Positions 12,634 through 25,680 of a DNA stretch of 64,000 nt are shown here, piece by piece. Position 1 is the stretch's first letter, and each line of letters opens with the position of its first letter. The notes beneath the pieces are model-generated. The model was not told the DNA's origin, did no database searches, and was given only the letters and a program-made list of their open reading frames with translations. The position numbers and the translations under genes were made by a program. The DNA is from Leptasterias polaris (lineage: Eukaryota > Echinodermata > Asteroidea > Forcipulatida > Asteriidae). The stretch covers positions 3,658,001 to 3,722,000 of the forward strand of contig JAZGTN010000006.1 of the NCBI GenBank assembly GCA_037783415.1, given 5' to 3'.

Positions 12634-15035
12634 AACAGTTTGAATAGAAATTAACAATGTCCTCTTATAGGTGCCTTTTTCCTCTGAGAAAGCGCCTTGG
12701 TGTCAATAACAAACAAATTATTTAACAGCCCCATTAAACAAAACAAAAAGACAAACAAACAAACAACCCGACAAACAAACCCACCAATTAACAAATAAAC
12801 AAACACACACACAAAAACACAAAAAAATAATTTAAAATAAAAAGTAAAATTAAAGAATGAAAGAAAGAAACAAACTAACTAACTGAAAAAGCACCCCCCC
12901 CCCCCCCCCCGATCAGATTAGAAGACGAAGAAAAAAACAAATCTAAAGCCTCGGGCAGATTTACCTCCGGCCCTACTTCCAGGAAAATCCCACATATTGT
13001 GTAAATTACATTTTTTTATATTTAACTACCAACCCCCTGTGCAGGAGAATGTTTTCCAGCTAATGTAAATTTATAAATTGACTTGAAATAATATTTCTGC
13101 AGACGGTCGATAATGGTTTCCTGGCAGGCTAATGGACATGGCGTTATTGTATGTAGCTCCTTGTTGTTTGTTTGCAGAATATTGCCAACACGACCAAGGT
13201 TTTTTTATTTTTTAGAATGAGTCAATTAGTGATAGGTCTTTCGTTAAGTTGACAGGCTACCCCCCCCCCCCCCCCCCCCGACATGATGACTTTCTGTCCA
13301 CTTCAAATGTATAATTGTCTGTCGGTATTTATCCCAATTTCTGTTTTTTAAGGCCTTGTGTTGTCTAAATTATCAGGGTTGAATTTATTAGCCGCTTTAT
13401 TATCTCAATGAAATTGTATGTGAGAGGGGGCTGTGATTCTTCTTCAGAAAATTACAGAAATGTTGCTCTGTTCAAAGTGTTTTGGGGGTTAAATGGGCAA
13501 AATGAGATTAATTTTTAATTTTGATGGATGCAAAAAAGCCTTGAATCATTCAACACAAGAGGGCAGTATTTTGATCACAATTTGTTAAACCAAGTAGTTT
13601 GATAAGGAGAATGATAACGGGTCGCCAGTCACAACAATGTGAATGAAATGCTGGTTTGGCTGGTAATCTGTTTTCTGTTGAGCTATAATTTTTATGTGCT
13701 TAACAAATTTGTTGTGACAAATCATCATCGCTGTCACGAAGAGGCAATTTAGCCTCTGCAGCCAAACTTTCATGTTTGGAGAAAAATGGGTTTAAACTGT
13801 TTTTGAAATCATTGTTGTGGAGACTGTTTGCCAATTAAACTTTGACATTACCAGCCATGAAAGTGGAGTTCTTTAATCATGCAAATCTGTTGTTATTTAT
13901 CATAGTAAGTTTAATTAATGAGTAATACATTTTGAATATGATTGCCTTTTCATAAACATTCTGTGAACAAGGTCTGTGTGCAGCTCGCCGTGTACCAAAC
14001 CAATGTGGAAGCTAAATTGCCTGTTCGTAAAAACTCAAATCGCAGAGTAGTCCTTTTTATCACTGTGCCAGCACTATGTACTTCAATGTTAAAACATTGC
14101 AAATATTGACCTTGTGCTAATTAGTATAATAATGAAACTATAACATTTTTTTACTTGAAACGGGGGGGGGGGGGGGGGGAAATGTTGATGTCAATGATAA
14201 CATCCAAAATGTGTAAAAACATAAATTTCCGAAAATGTATGATTTTTGTTTATAAAGAAGTGGCTATTAACGAAAACGGTGACAAAATAACATTAACAGC
14301 TTCATGAAATTGGGCCAAGTTTGGCAGTCATGTGTTAATGCAGAAATCTTCAAGAAAAATATGCCCTATGTCCTGTGTGTTGAACCCAGTACACTTATCA
14401 AAAAGAGAAGGGGTTTGCCCCTGTGTTTCTGGCATGGTTGGCTGCTTCAAGTTTGTTTGCTCTTCAATCAATGCGCGACTATACTCCAGAAGATGATGAT
14501 GGTGACCTTGTCATGTATAGAGGATAAGGTGTTTTTTGTCTTCTAGAAGGTCATATCTTGTTACATATCAAAAAGTTCGCCGTGCTGACTTGGCAAATTT
14601 GAGCATTATAAAACGTTGCAATGAGGCTTGCAGTTGACGATGCAAGGGTTTTACGAATGTATGTTATGAGCTTAAGATGTAATTAGTCACAGATGAGCTG
14701 GTGGAATGACATCTGGTCCTTCTCTTAGATTTTATAATATCCATTTACTGTGCGTTTGCATGTACATAATGTCATGTAGTAGAATTAACAAGCCTCAAAT
14801 CTCATCAAAGCCAGAGAAAAATACAGTAATGCCAGATTGTTTTCACATGACATCATGATTTTGATGTTAAATGATCACATGTTCCGGGGGCCCAAGAGGA
14901 TAATTCTTACATGTATACCTCATGGCTCATGATCGTCTCTAGCCAATAGATCTTCATCTTGTTGTAACCATCTTGATTTTTTCTCTCTTGCAAACCATTG
15001 TAACCAAACCGAAAGAAAAAAGTTTCATTGAGTTG
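12634..15035. other. No gene seen; low-complexity and SINE remnants
   Basis: An ACAAAC-rich low-complexity stretch (about 12725-12890) is followed by poly-C (12894-12910, 13260-13279) and poly-G (14162-14179) tracts. From 14304 to about 14460 lies sequence related to the 3' part of the tRNA-Leu-like SINE (GAACCCAGTACACTTATCAA, GGGGTTTGCC). Confidence 0.55.
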
Positions 15036-15215
15036 CTGAATGCAGACAATATTGCCTAACAAGTTTCCACTAAACACAGTTCAGCATGAAACCAGTCACA
15101 AATGGTGCACAAGGCATGGTATTTTGGCTGGTATCCTATTTTTGGTAAGCACAAATTTGTGCTTTGCAAATTTTTCTGTGTGTGCTCAAGCAGCTATGAC
15201 ATTTGGCCCATTGAA
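15036..15215 (-). repeat. Dispersed GGGCCCAATTTCAT-type repeat, reverse orientation
   Basis: Contains GGTATTTTGGCTGGTATCC and ends CAAGCAGCTATGACATTTGGCCCA, the reverse of the family end seen at 1236 and 17330. Fairly diverged. Confidence 0.5.
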
Positions 15216-16129
15216 CGCCTGAATCATTTGAGAATGCAGAATGTGTGACTGTATACTGACAATTACCTGCCAGTGATTCCCTGCAGATCCCTCAGTCACT
15301 CTGAATTAAAACATTGACACATTCTGGAGTGATTTGTTGAAACAGCCTCTGTCTTTCCTCATGAAATGTAAAGTAATGCAAAATAACGATTGGGAGGCAG
15401 TATTGTAACCCTGTTGCTGTCTTTCTGGCGGAATACTTGAGTCTTTACATCAGAAACACCACAAGACAAACTTGTCCTCCTAGGTATGCCTGCATCAACA
15501 CTCTACCTATAGTGATAGATCGATCCAAACAGCACCCGCATCTTGTTTGCAGTGGACAAAAAATTAACTTCAACAGAGGACCCTCGTCAACAGATAAATT
15601 ACGCTAGAAAAACTAGTAGAGACTTGAGGGGATGTATGTAAATTCCCAAGCAATGATTTGGGCTTCGCTAGTATACAGGAATGAGTTTGTTTTTGTAGAT
15701 TGGGGGGGGGGGGGGGGGGGGGGATGGGGGAGATAAGTAATTATTCTGTCGAAATAGAACGTTGGCGGGGAAACTGAGATCCTTAGTGATTCATTGATTC
15801 CAGCCTAAGGGTGGGAGGGAAGGATGGGGCATTAAATTGATCATTTTGTTTGCAAAAAAACATAATCTTCGATTTGAACAATTATGGATGCTTTTCGCTC
15901 TGAGCTGAATAAGGCGAAGCTGTGATCTCTGGAGGCGGGACCTTTTAAAGATATCTGCTGATCGGAGTGGAATATTTTAGCTTGATTTAAAGTACGATTT
16001 TTCAAAGATGGACACCGTAAATGTACCATCTACTGACTCTTGACAAGCTTGGAAAGCCCCGACTCACACTAAAGCTTGGTTTTGTTTAGCTGCAAAGTAA
16101 TGAATTCACCTAAATCAACCAAAGTTGGT
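15216..16129. other. No gene seen
   Basis: Only short frames. A 22-base poly-G tract lies at 15702-15723. Confidence 0.55.
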
Positions 16130-16320
16130 GGTTGAATTTTGAATCTTCAACTTTGAATTTTGCATTTGAATTTTAAATTGATTTTGAATTTTGAATTTAA
16201 AATTTTAAATTTTGAATTTAGAATTTTGAATTTAGAATTTTGAATTTTGAATTTTAAATTTTAAATTTTTAATTTTAAATTTTCGAAATTTTGAAATTTT
16301 GAATTTTGAATTTTGGGGGA
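16130..16320. repeat. TTTTGAAT-rich low-complexity array
   Basis: Irregular tandem variants of TTTTGAATTT and TTTAAAT fill nearly 200 bp. It is followed by a second degenerate array (16480-16620) of CCTAAGCC and GGAGTC words. Confidence 0.85.
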
Positions 16321-16479
16321 TTTTAGTTTAGCAGAGATGCCAACTTTCCCTGATTCTGCAAAAAGTTTCCTTAAACCAACCTTTCTTTTCCAAAACCAAG
16401 GTTTTGGCTTCGGCTCCACCTGCGGCTTAGGCACTGCCAGCTGTTTGAAGCCATGTACAGAAAGCGTACATTTTTTAAT

Positions 16480-16620
16480 TACTGACAAAGCCTAAGCCAT
16501 AGCCAAAGTCATAGCCTAAGCCAGATCATAAGAAAGAGCCTAAGCCGGACCATAAGCCATAGTCTAAGGCCTAGCTTAAGCCTGAGTCTAAGCCGGAGTC
16601 AAAGCCGGAGTCAAGGGCCA
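16480..16620. repeat. Degenerate CCTAAGCC / GGAGTC short-word repeat
   Basis: Repeated words AAGCCATAG, CCTAAGCC and AGCCGGAGTC follow one another imperfectly; the reverse-complement words GGCTTCGGCTCC and GCGGCTTAGGC lie at 16405-16440, so the two may be arms of a decayed foldback element like the one at 25681. Confidence 0.5.
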
Positions 16621-17327
16621 CCATGATAGGAGCGGTTATATTAAAACACTATCACAAACGCATATGGCAGGTTTTTTTTAAAAATAATTTCAAGCTGAAT
16701 GCACATGCACTGTACTGTTCACAGACTCTCAGTCAAGTCATTCCAAGAAGAACACTTATTAAAACCACAAGAAATGATCTCCTTATGTGACCTCATCTGG
16801 ACAGGCTGGGATGCCTTGCTTTATTGCAATTAGATGCTGGCTGGAGTATCATTGCAAAGTCTCGCGCCATTGCGCACAACCTTCACAAAAATCAAACTGT
16901 ACAAGGGAACGTGATCCCGGTTCCAGGATTCCAGTTCAAGGGTAGTGCCACCTTTATCAGTTTCTCTGTTTACAGAATGTCAATGAAAATTCCGGGTTTT
17001 CTTTTCACTTTAAGGGCATGGCACCAGACTAATTTCCCACCTTCTCTCAGTTTGGCTCTAAATGGTGATGTGCGAGGGGCTTGTCCTAAACAGGGGGTTA
17101 TGTTCTGATATTCTAAGTAATATTTCTGAAGTGTTCCTCCTAATGTTTCCCCCATACTGTGAAGCTACTCAAGTTTAACATTTATTAATTCAGGCTTTTA
17201 AAAACATAACTATACAATATACAGCCTTAGAAAAACAATCAGACCAACAGAGGGATTCATGTAGAAAAGCAAAAACAAACAGCAGCCTAGGGATTGCCCA
17301 AAACATGTAGATTTCCCAATCCTATCT

Positions 17328-17630
17328 GGGGCCCAATTTCATAGGGCTGATTAAGCAGAAAATATTGCTTGAAAAGTGTATTTTTCAGAAAAATAAAGCA
17401 GGGAACCACTCACAACCTGTGCTAATAAAGTGGTATTTTGGTTGGTAACAATTTTACAGTTAGCAAAACCTTTTTGTGCTAGGCAATTTTTTAGTTTGCT
17501 TAACATAGTTCTGCTTAACAAAAATAAAGCAAGGAACATGCTATTTTTGGTTGGTAATAATTTATATTTTTCAAAACTGTTCTGTGCTAAAACAAATTGT
17601 GTGATTAAGCAGCTATAAGATTGGACTCTT
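17328..17630 (+). repeat. Dispersed GGGCCCAATTTCAT-type foldback repeat
   Basis: Begins GGGGCCCAATTTCATAGGGC and ends GTGATTAAGCAGCTATAAGATTGG, the inverse of its start. The interior has two related halves around TTGGTTGGTAACAATTT and TTGGTTGGTAATAATTT, suggesting a nested or duplicated copy. Confidence 0.65.
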
Positions 17631-20474
17631 GTAAGGGAGGGACAAAAATCCCCAAAACATTGGTTTACAAATTAAAAAGTTCCCATTAGCACCAGGACTT
17701 CCCCAACAAAACGTCGAAGCTAAATATATAAGTAAGGCCAAGTAAAAAAAAAAACCAGTTGATCGTCCCCGCCCGCAAACTTTTTTGAGGCCGCATCCTT
17801 TTTTTCTCTCTTCCCCCCCCCCCCCCCCCCCCCCCGATTTTTCCTTAAAAAATAAAATAAAAAAAATAAAAAATTGTTTGTATTTTTAATCCACCCTTGA
17901 CATGTATATATTTTAATTTTTGATGTAAACTTACCTCATGCAACAAATAGATATAAAGAAAGTTAGCGGTGATTTCAAACTGAAGAATTGGTGGCCTGTT
18001 TGAATTGAAATACTTGGTGGCCATCTTGGAAAAAAAATAAAAAAATAAAATAAAAAGGCCCTCATCCTCCTCTGTTTGGAAAAATCAGGACGATCAACTG
18101 GTATTTTTATTTTTTTGGCCTAAGCCCAAAGGAAGCCCCAATTGATGACTTTATTTTCACTGGAGTCCTTTACAGAAGTTTCAAAGTTAGTTGTGACCTT
18201 TCTTAATTTCTAAACAATTACGTCTCGGCGTACAAATATTCAGGGGAGGTAAAAAGTTCATTGACATTATTACAACATTGTTAGCATGGCATGTCACCCA
18301 CTCATTAACACAGCACAATGACTAATGACCATGCCTGTACTAGTCATGTATTACTGGTGTTCATGAGTATTACTACAGCGGAGATCAAGTTAACATTCTA
18401 TCCATCTGCCAACCTCTCTCATCTAATGATGATTAATAGTCAGTCAGAGTTCAATATTGAAACAAATTGTTCCGTATCTACTAGATTCAAATTTCACCCT
18501 TGTTTCAATCCTGGAAAAAAATTATAAAGATGTTTTGTGTTTCATCTTTATTTTTGTCGTACATGTAGTTCATAGTTCACGTAGTTCATATGGTTGTTTT
18601 TTAAAGGTACCTATCAAATGCACAAATGCCTAATGCTTCGGTCTGGTGAGTGCAAGGCAGTTTTGACTAAATAAAGGGTACCCCAGTCAATGAGGAAAAT
18701 GTGAGGCACCGAGGCAATGGCAAGGGGCACAGAGGCAATGGCTTCTCTGCTTCTGTTACCTCCATGAGGTAATAGGCCTGGGGCCGATTTCACCAAGAGC
18801 CAAGATCAATCTTAACTGTGTTGGTGTATCATTCTTAGTTGCCTGATTGTTGTTGTTCATTTTCCAATAAATTACAGCCCTTAAATTGAGAAAACAAATT
18901 TGGAAATAAACAAACACCCTTTTCACTTTTCACTTTGCAATTTAAAATCTACCTGGTGAAAACTGGTAATGTTTTCAGATCTCATTCTTCTTGTCTATGA
19001 GCTTGGAATAAAAAGAGTATGACCTACTCGCCGAACGTCGCCGAACGTCTTCTATTTTGGATTATAGAATCTTTCTATTACCCAGAACAAATTTGTTATA
19101 TGTTTGAACTTCAATCAGGCGGTGAGTATCAGGTCTTTGGTCTGCTGGAGTCATCTCATTTCCCCGGAGGGCTGGCAGACAGAAAAAAACAAAAACAACC
19201 TCCTACGCTAAACCATCTTTGCTGAACTGTTCAGCATTTTCCAGTTAACAAAGCCCCACCTTTCTCATGACGGGTTTTCTAATTTGTAAATCCATGAGGG
19301 CCTTTTTACAATAACAAATTTGGATCTGCTGCTTTTATAGCTAATCCCAGGGGCTTATTATTGAGACCGGACAAGCTGTAATGGTAGAGGTTGTGGTTTT
19401 ATAGTGCAATATTGTCAGTGTTAAATATGAGTGGAGATGAAAAACGGTACAAAGAGAAATCTCTACATTTATTACATGGAGTCACAATAATCTTGTGTTA
19501 AAAACCTGTCTGGTAAACTGTACCAAAGACCAGGATTACTTCATGATAAGGAAAACCCTGAAAGTTCTGATTGTTGTTAACATAATTACCATCGTAGAAA
19601 AAAAAAGTAAATACATCTTAATTATTTAAAATGTGAAAATCAATACTCACCATTATCAAATAGATACAGAACTAAATACAGATTAATAAACAGGGATGAG
19701 AAATTTGAGACTCTTTATCATTTTTAGCCTTCAAAAAAGACTCTGCTAGGGTTGGTATACCTTCTTAATAAAGATATTATTGTTGATAGTATAAAGAAAT
19801 CAACACAGTTGTTAAAGGCCTCTTGTGTAAACAAACGTCAGACAAGAGACAATACTTTCACTATTTGAAAATGACATTAGTCATCCATACCATCTAAGAT
19901 TAAGAAGAGGAAAGAAAATTGAAAACACCTTTAACATATCATGTTCCAGAAACCACAGATAAAGAAATATTTGCCAATCACCAGATTTATTTTTACAAGG
20001 TTAATTGCTCAGTGATAAGCATCTCATTTTTTAGTAATCACAGCAAATTGTTATTTTTGTGTGTGTGTGTGTGTTTGCGTGCGCGTTTCTCATCTTATAA
20101 CAGATCTAGGAGTGTTTGTGGCCTGGAGGCCTGACCTCCTTGGGTTTCAAGCCAGCATGGCGGGGCAGTGTTACAAGCTTCAGTAACTTGATTCACCACG
20201 AAATAGATTCTTAAAGGATAAATAAGGAGGCGGTTGAGAATCTTAATTAAGGGAGAGTATGGGTATGGGTTGATGCATAGAGAAAGGACAGAGACTCTAT
20301 GGTTGATGGGGGTTGATTCATCACGTTACGAACTACGTGCCATGAAAATATGAAATCACTTTGGAAGGTCGGAGGGAGTGTACTATACGATGAAATACAT
20401 ATATCATATATGTGGTATGGCATTGGTACAGTGTATAAGGCTTCTGACAGGTGCCCCAAACAAAGATACTGACA

Positions 20475-20600
20475 AAATAGAAAGACAACCAACATTAGGG
20501 TTGGATAGACCAGTTGGTATGGTAGTGTACCGGCACGTTAGTAAGGAGGTCACAGGTTTAAGGCTCACTCTAGTCAATTTTTCTTTGTTCAACCCCAAAA
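20475..20600 (+). repeat. tRNA-derived SINE (family with CAGTTGGTA A box)
   Basis: Contains a decayed A box (AGACCAGTTGGTATGGTAGT) and B box (GGTTTAAGGCTC), then AGTCAATTTTTCTTTGTTCA. The same arrangement occurs at 44480-44610 and inverted at 32605-32720, which identifies it as a dispersed SINE and not a functional tRNA gene. Confidence 0.7.
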
Positions 20601-22274
20601 TATTTAAAATTTACCTTGTCAGTTTCCCTTGTGTTTTTTCCCCTTAATTTTGTCTAATGTCTAATAATAACAATAATAATGATAGTGGCTATTTGTAAAG
20701 CGCCATGTTTGTCTAAAACGACACTCTGGGCACAAAATAGATGACGGTCTCAACGCACAATTAAGTTTTCAAATGAGTTTTGAAGCTTGTCCGAAATTGG
20801 GAGGGGTTCATATCCATATTGATGAGCAGGTTCCCTGTGAGTCTTAAAAAATTATCACAAACAAGTTTTTTCCAAAAAAAATTACATTTGTACGAGTACC
20901 TCTAAACTGTGAATATATATACGTCTGGTGACATTTAACTGGTGTTTTGTTCAAATTGATCTCGGCCGTAGTGATTTTATAAGAGGGCTCCGCATCTTGT
21001 CTTACACGTCCCTGTCTGGAGCTGTTGGTGACTAAGTTCCAAAGGGACTTGCGCTGATCATTCTGAGCAGAAACATTCAGGCACCTTAGATGAGTCTGGC
21101 ATTACAAGAAGTCTGGTTCTTGACCCCATTCAAACCAACAATAAATACCAGGGGTGAGACACTTATCTGAATTCAGACTTTAAAAAAGAGCCTGCTAAGT
21201 AAACAAACTCTTAATTGTCCTACAAATTAAATGCCTCGGGCTTTGATCCACTTCTCTAGCACTGAGGATACTGTCACAGATGAATCTCATTCAGATCTAT
21301 AACTCCAGGGGTTATCAAAAGGTGGACATGCCATCATTTCAGTGTACCTCCTAAGATCTGGATCCCAGTTTCAGACTTTTTGTTCAGCAATGACTCTCAC
21401 CCCTAAAACATTCACAAATAAATAAATAAGTAGAAAACAAATGAAATTAAAAACAGTACGATTTCAATACCAGCCCCCCCCCCCCCCCCCCAACTCTGAC
21501 TTGCAGGATGTCTTTAAAGGTAGAGAACAGGGACATTAATGGTTTTTGTCACTAATGCTGATTTATAGGCAAATTTTTCAAAAAATATACACAAACAAAA
21601 GTCACCTGTGAAATTTTTAGTTGAACACAGTGCCTACTTGTTGAGAATACTGTAAAAAAGTTCTACCCATGATTAGCGGGTACCAAACAGCATCTCTAGC
21701 AATATTCAGGATGGCATTCAAATGGACACCACAAATGTTTCAAAAAGTCGCTTACAGGCGATCAATGGGAATCAAATGTTTTTTACAACATACTTTTATT
21801 GATTCAACGAAGGCACTTCAAACGAAAATTAAGTGGAAGGATACGTACTACCATAATACCATCTTAATAACAAGTTTTTTTGGGGGGTCAAAACCTAAAT
21901 CTTACAGAAAAGACTTATAGAATAAAAAAAAAGTGAAATATCTTTAAATTATTCATCACCTAAGAGTAAAATGAATGTTGCAAGCGAAAGTGCACTCAAA
22001 AGAGGAAACGTAAACCTAGACTTCTCCTAGTCCCCCGAGGATTTGAGACATGTAAAGTGATTTGAATAATTCATTCCAAGTAACGACAAGGGAGTTGTTG
22101 AATATCAATCAATGGACCTAGTTTAATTTCCTTGTCCCAGCTGAAATCGGAGAGACGTAGATGCGGTCATGCTATCGTTCTTGTGATTACGGAATAATAA
22201 ATTGACAGTTTTTTATTTTAATTTAAAAGCTCAAGACCAAGAGTCAGTGTAAACTTGCCATCAGTCATCTGAAG

Positions 22275-22332
22275 ATGCTGTCATGCAGTTCCATAATCTT
22301 ATTATTTGTTCTTTCTTACGAGATAATTCCGT
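22275..22332 (+). CDS. Speculative ErbB exon 1 (signal peptide) candidate
   Basis: An ATG opens a short frame reading MLSCSSIILLFVLSYEIIP, a classical signal-peptide shape with a hydrophobic core. Nineteen codons plus one base later comes GTAATT, a possible weak donor, leaving phase 1, which is what exon 2 at 28571 requires (joined codon TTA, then CVGYGNG). The intron would be 6.2 kb. The donor lacks G at +5, there is no supporting similarity, and signal-like short ORFs occur by chance, so the true exon 1 may equally lie left of the window. Confidence 0.2.
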
Positions 22333-22599
22333 GTAATTATACATTTAAAGAACACAAGATAAAACCTTTGCTTCCAACTCAAAAATTGATTACTTTTTAT
22401 ACTGTATTTTGTAATGTACAGAAGAGAACGCTATTATTATTCTAATTGTAAACCCAATGTCGTACTGCCACTTCACTAGCATACTCTTATGTGGTGAACA
22501 TGTCCTCATAGCTAGATCAAGGCACTTTACACATTCCTGTCCCTGTTTACTAGGCATACCTAACCATTCGACAAACTTTCTCAACTCCCTGTGAAGCAT

Positions 22600-22830
22600 A
22601 CAACCTCAAGCTGCTGGTATTAGCACCAAGGAGTTAATCCGACATTCTCAGCCCTCTCACAGATTCCCATTTATACACCTGGGTTAAAGGAAGCAATTTA
22701 TGGTTAAGTGACTTGCTTGAGGACGTTCTGTTAGTGTCATGACCAGATTCAAACCCACACTAATAATAATAATAATATTTAAAATATATATTGCGCCCCT
22801 TGCATACAAAATAATTAAAAGCGCATAACA
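22600..22830. repeat. SINE 3' part and adjoining LINE-like tail
   Basis: CCCATTTATACACCTGGGTT, AAGTGACTTGCTTGAGGAC and CCAGATTCAAACCCAC resemble the conserved central part and distal B-box-like end of a SINE, also seen at 28180-28395. At once follows AATAATAATAATAATATTTA with TATATTGCGCCCC, typical of the microsatellite tail of a minus-strand LINE. Confidence 0.5.
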
Positions 22831-22927
22831 CATGTTAACGAACTCCCTATGACTAAGCCCAAACCATGGAAAAAGTGAAAAATATGTGAAGAAGCTGACG
22901 GACTAGTGAAATAGCAAGCTAACTGGA

Positions 22928-23120
22928 TCACAGCATCCTGTGGCTGTAAATGGAATTATAAACTCCAACCCGGTTACTGCACCTTGGCGCTAGCGGTCAC
23001 ATCACAAAGGGTGCCGTCATTATTATATTGTGATGTTACGGCCAGCGCGCCCACGTGTGCAGTAACTGGGTTAGAGTTCATAATTCCATGTACAGCCACA
23101 GGCCTGCTATGATTATGTCG
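22928..23120. mobile_element. MITE-like foldback element, family A
   Basis: Long terminal inverted repeats: CTGTGGCTGTAAATGGAATT at 22939 pairs with AATTCCATGTACAGCCACAG near 23083, and the match continues inward through CCCGGTTACTGCAC / GTGCAGTAACTGGG and CATCACAA / TTGTGATG, so nearly the whole element folds into a hairpin. Family copies: 40605-40800 (full) and 57540-57605 (half). Confidence 0.85.
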
Positions 23121-23713
23121 ACAGTCCGCCTTTAACTTTTTCCACTGATCAGCCAGGACGACAGTCCCTCTGTAAGTGCAAACCCTGTTAGACCACATGG
23201 TTTGCACTTAATTTCCAAAATGTCTCCTTGATTAATGACCTTAATTATCTTTGGATCTCCAGCCTGTGATATTCTTCTGCTAATCCTAAACCTCCCCCCC
23301 CCCCACTTTACACAGAGCCAATAAAGTGCAAGCAGCCCTGTCATCAATTAACAGTCACCAGTACATGCATCATGACACCCTTATTATTGCATAATACACA
23401 GTTCAAGGAATTCTACATTATTTATTGCTGTAAATGGTTCAGTCATTGATGGAGATACTGCAAATCACTGATGCCATCAGATTTTGACATTTCATTATGC
23501 TTTGATTTGACAAGCAACAATTTTTTTTTTTTTCCAGGGGAGAGCTTGTTATTGTACGTAGTGTAATGTTCACTTGGTCTCACTGCCTCATCCTGAGGCG
23601 ATGGGATGGGCTGACGTATACAAATGCGCATTGAATCATTCTCCCTTACCCCAAAACCCCTGGTCACCTCCTCCTGGTTAAGAAAGATTTGACTATAGAT
23701 AGTTCCCAGTAGA

Positions 23714-23895
23714 CGCCATCTTTACGGGCAAATTGCATTTTGGCATGCAGGCGCGTCAAGCGCTCAAATTATTAACGCAGCCGCGTCGTTCACTAACCAA
23801 TCATGCAATGAGTTTTGTGAAATGTGCGCGTGTTGCACGCCGTTCTCACACGAAACGCATGACTGTGTGTTCCAAACTGCCCGTAAAGATGGCCG
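23714..23895. mobile_element. MITE-like element with 16-bp terminal inverted repeats
   Basis: GCCATCTTTACGGGCA at the left is repeated exactly inverted (TGCCCGTAAAGATGGC) at the right. The interior is GC-richer than the surroundings and has no convincing coding frame. Confidence 0.65.
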
Positions 23896-24589
23896 ATTTA
23901 CGTCATATTGCAACCTATCTATTATCAATAATAGTGTAGCTCTACAGTATGTAAACCCATTGCAAATAATTGTCTTAATTAATTTGCCTTGCACCAAAAG
24001 TATGTCTTGGTTGCAACATTCTTCTTACTTGTGTGTTTACATGTTGCGATTGTGCGCATTGCGTCGACTAGTACAATCATTCCCATCATGCATCACTACA
24101 TCCTGAATTAGAAGTTGTACAAGGTTTATCAGCCCATCCCAGCGGTCTTGGATGAGAGTGGTAGGACCGAGCAAAAGTAATGATGCAGATCGTTCATCAT
24201 GATGCTGCCATCCTATTTGTATTCCCATTCAAACCAGTGTAACCATAGCGATGCTGGGAGGGGAGGAATAGTCTGTTCCTTTTATCCCCCAAGGAGAACC
24301 AGTATAGTACTTGGTGGAACTAGACAATGAATCCCTTACTTTCCCACCTAGGTTGTTTTGCTAGGATCCTCCCTCACTTTTATTAACAAAATTCAACACC
24401 ATATGGTAACTCAACACCCAAACTATTATACTCTGATTGTGGTTGTATGCCTGATCCCAAATAAAGCACAAAAGCTGTTTACTTAGTGCAAGCCCCAGTC
24501 CAACAGAACTTTGAAAAAAAAGTACATGATGTTGGATTTTGACAGTTAGGGTTTAATGTATAGTTACATGGTAAGTAGGTTAAAAAGGG

Positions 24590-24702
24590 GTTTTAACGTG
24601 AGGTTAGAAACTTGTAATTTTTCCCACTTTCATAAGGACTCTATCTATTGGAAAAAGAGTGAGTCATCAAACTGAATTTGAACTTGGAGCACCTCTTTTA
24701 AT
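24590..24702. repeat. Half copy of foldback family B
   Basis: TTTTAACGTGAGGTTAGA...CATAAGGACTCTATCTATTGG...GAGCACCTCTTTTA matches the right arm of the larger foldback element at 53491-53941. The left arm is absent. Confidence 0.7.
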
Positions 24703-25680
24703 AACAAGAATGGCCTACACATACAATCTTCTTGTATCGGAAAAAATGTTAAAGGCAAGCCTTGGCGCAAGTAATATGTGTACTCAAATCATAACAGGGC
24801 CTGTATCGGCACAAAAGATTTCTCTCATTTCAAGCAGAGTTTCTGAATTTGTATAAGTCAGCAAAGTAATTTCACCCAGCAGGCTCTTTCTGTTCCCCCC
24901 CTTCAGTAAACAAAGATCCTCTTTCTACTCACTGGGAAATTGTTCCCAGTGTAAATTAAATATAGAATATTAACAAGTGAGTATTAAAGAGGCCAATTTT
25001 GTCATCACTTGATCTAATAGTGCGAGGACCTAGATCCAAGCACTGTCTAAACGGAAGGATTGCATTGTCTAGTGCTAATTCAATTGTACTTTGAGCAAGT
25101 GAACGGTTTTAGTACTACACGGAATTGGTCAGAGACCCGCTGGGTTGTGAGAGTGTGTAGTCAATGGATCGGGACTTGACTTGCTGTGATGTGCGCACGT
25201 AATGCTGTAATTCATCTGTGATGCAATTTTTGTGGTCTGGCGCATGGTGTGATTTCTTTAAAAAGTAACTAGGGAATCTGGGGCAAGAGTTAAATTTTCC
25301 TGTGGAAAAAGCTCTATGCTTAGGAAATCATCAGCTAGGGGTTGATTTTTTTCCCCCTGCTGTCAAAGGAAAGAGTTGTTAATTGGAGCAGCATGAAATA
25401 TTTTTTTCATTTCAAATATTTTGTTCATTTTTTGTGTACAAGTAACAACAAAACAAAACAAGTGAAGATAAATTTGACTTAGTTCGACATTTTAAGATGT
25501 ATTATTTGGTTGATTCATTTGGTTTCCCCCCTTAAAAACGTTTTATTTATGAGATTTTTTTCGGAGGTGGGGAGTGGGGGGGATCTGGGAAGGAAAATAA
25601 ACCTAATTATATTTATGAAACTGTTGTATGCAGAAAACAAGTTATAAATTAAGTTAATTAATATTGATATATCCATCTTA

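Larger units (their letters stand above)
16621..22274. other. No gene seen; noncoding with dispersed repeats
   Basis: No coding exon recognised. It contains the repeats at 17330-17630 and 20475-20600 listed separately, poly-C tracts (17813-17835, 21474-21491), a (GT)n run near 20060 and, at 20655-20710, an AATAATAACAATAATAATG plus AAGCGCCATG sequence that looks like the 3' tail of a minus-strand LINE. Confidence 0.55.

Noticed and set aside
12334..12654. Overlapping repetitive open frames on both strands as a protein gene
   Set aside because: They are produced by a 30-bp tandem repeat whose length is divisible by three; no start context, splice sites or domain.
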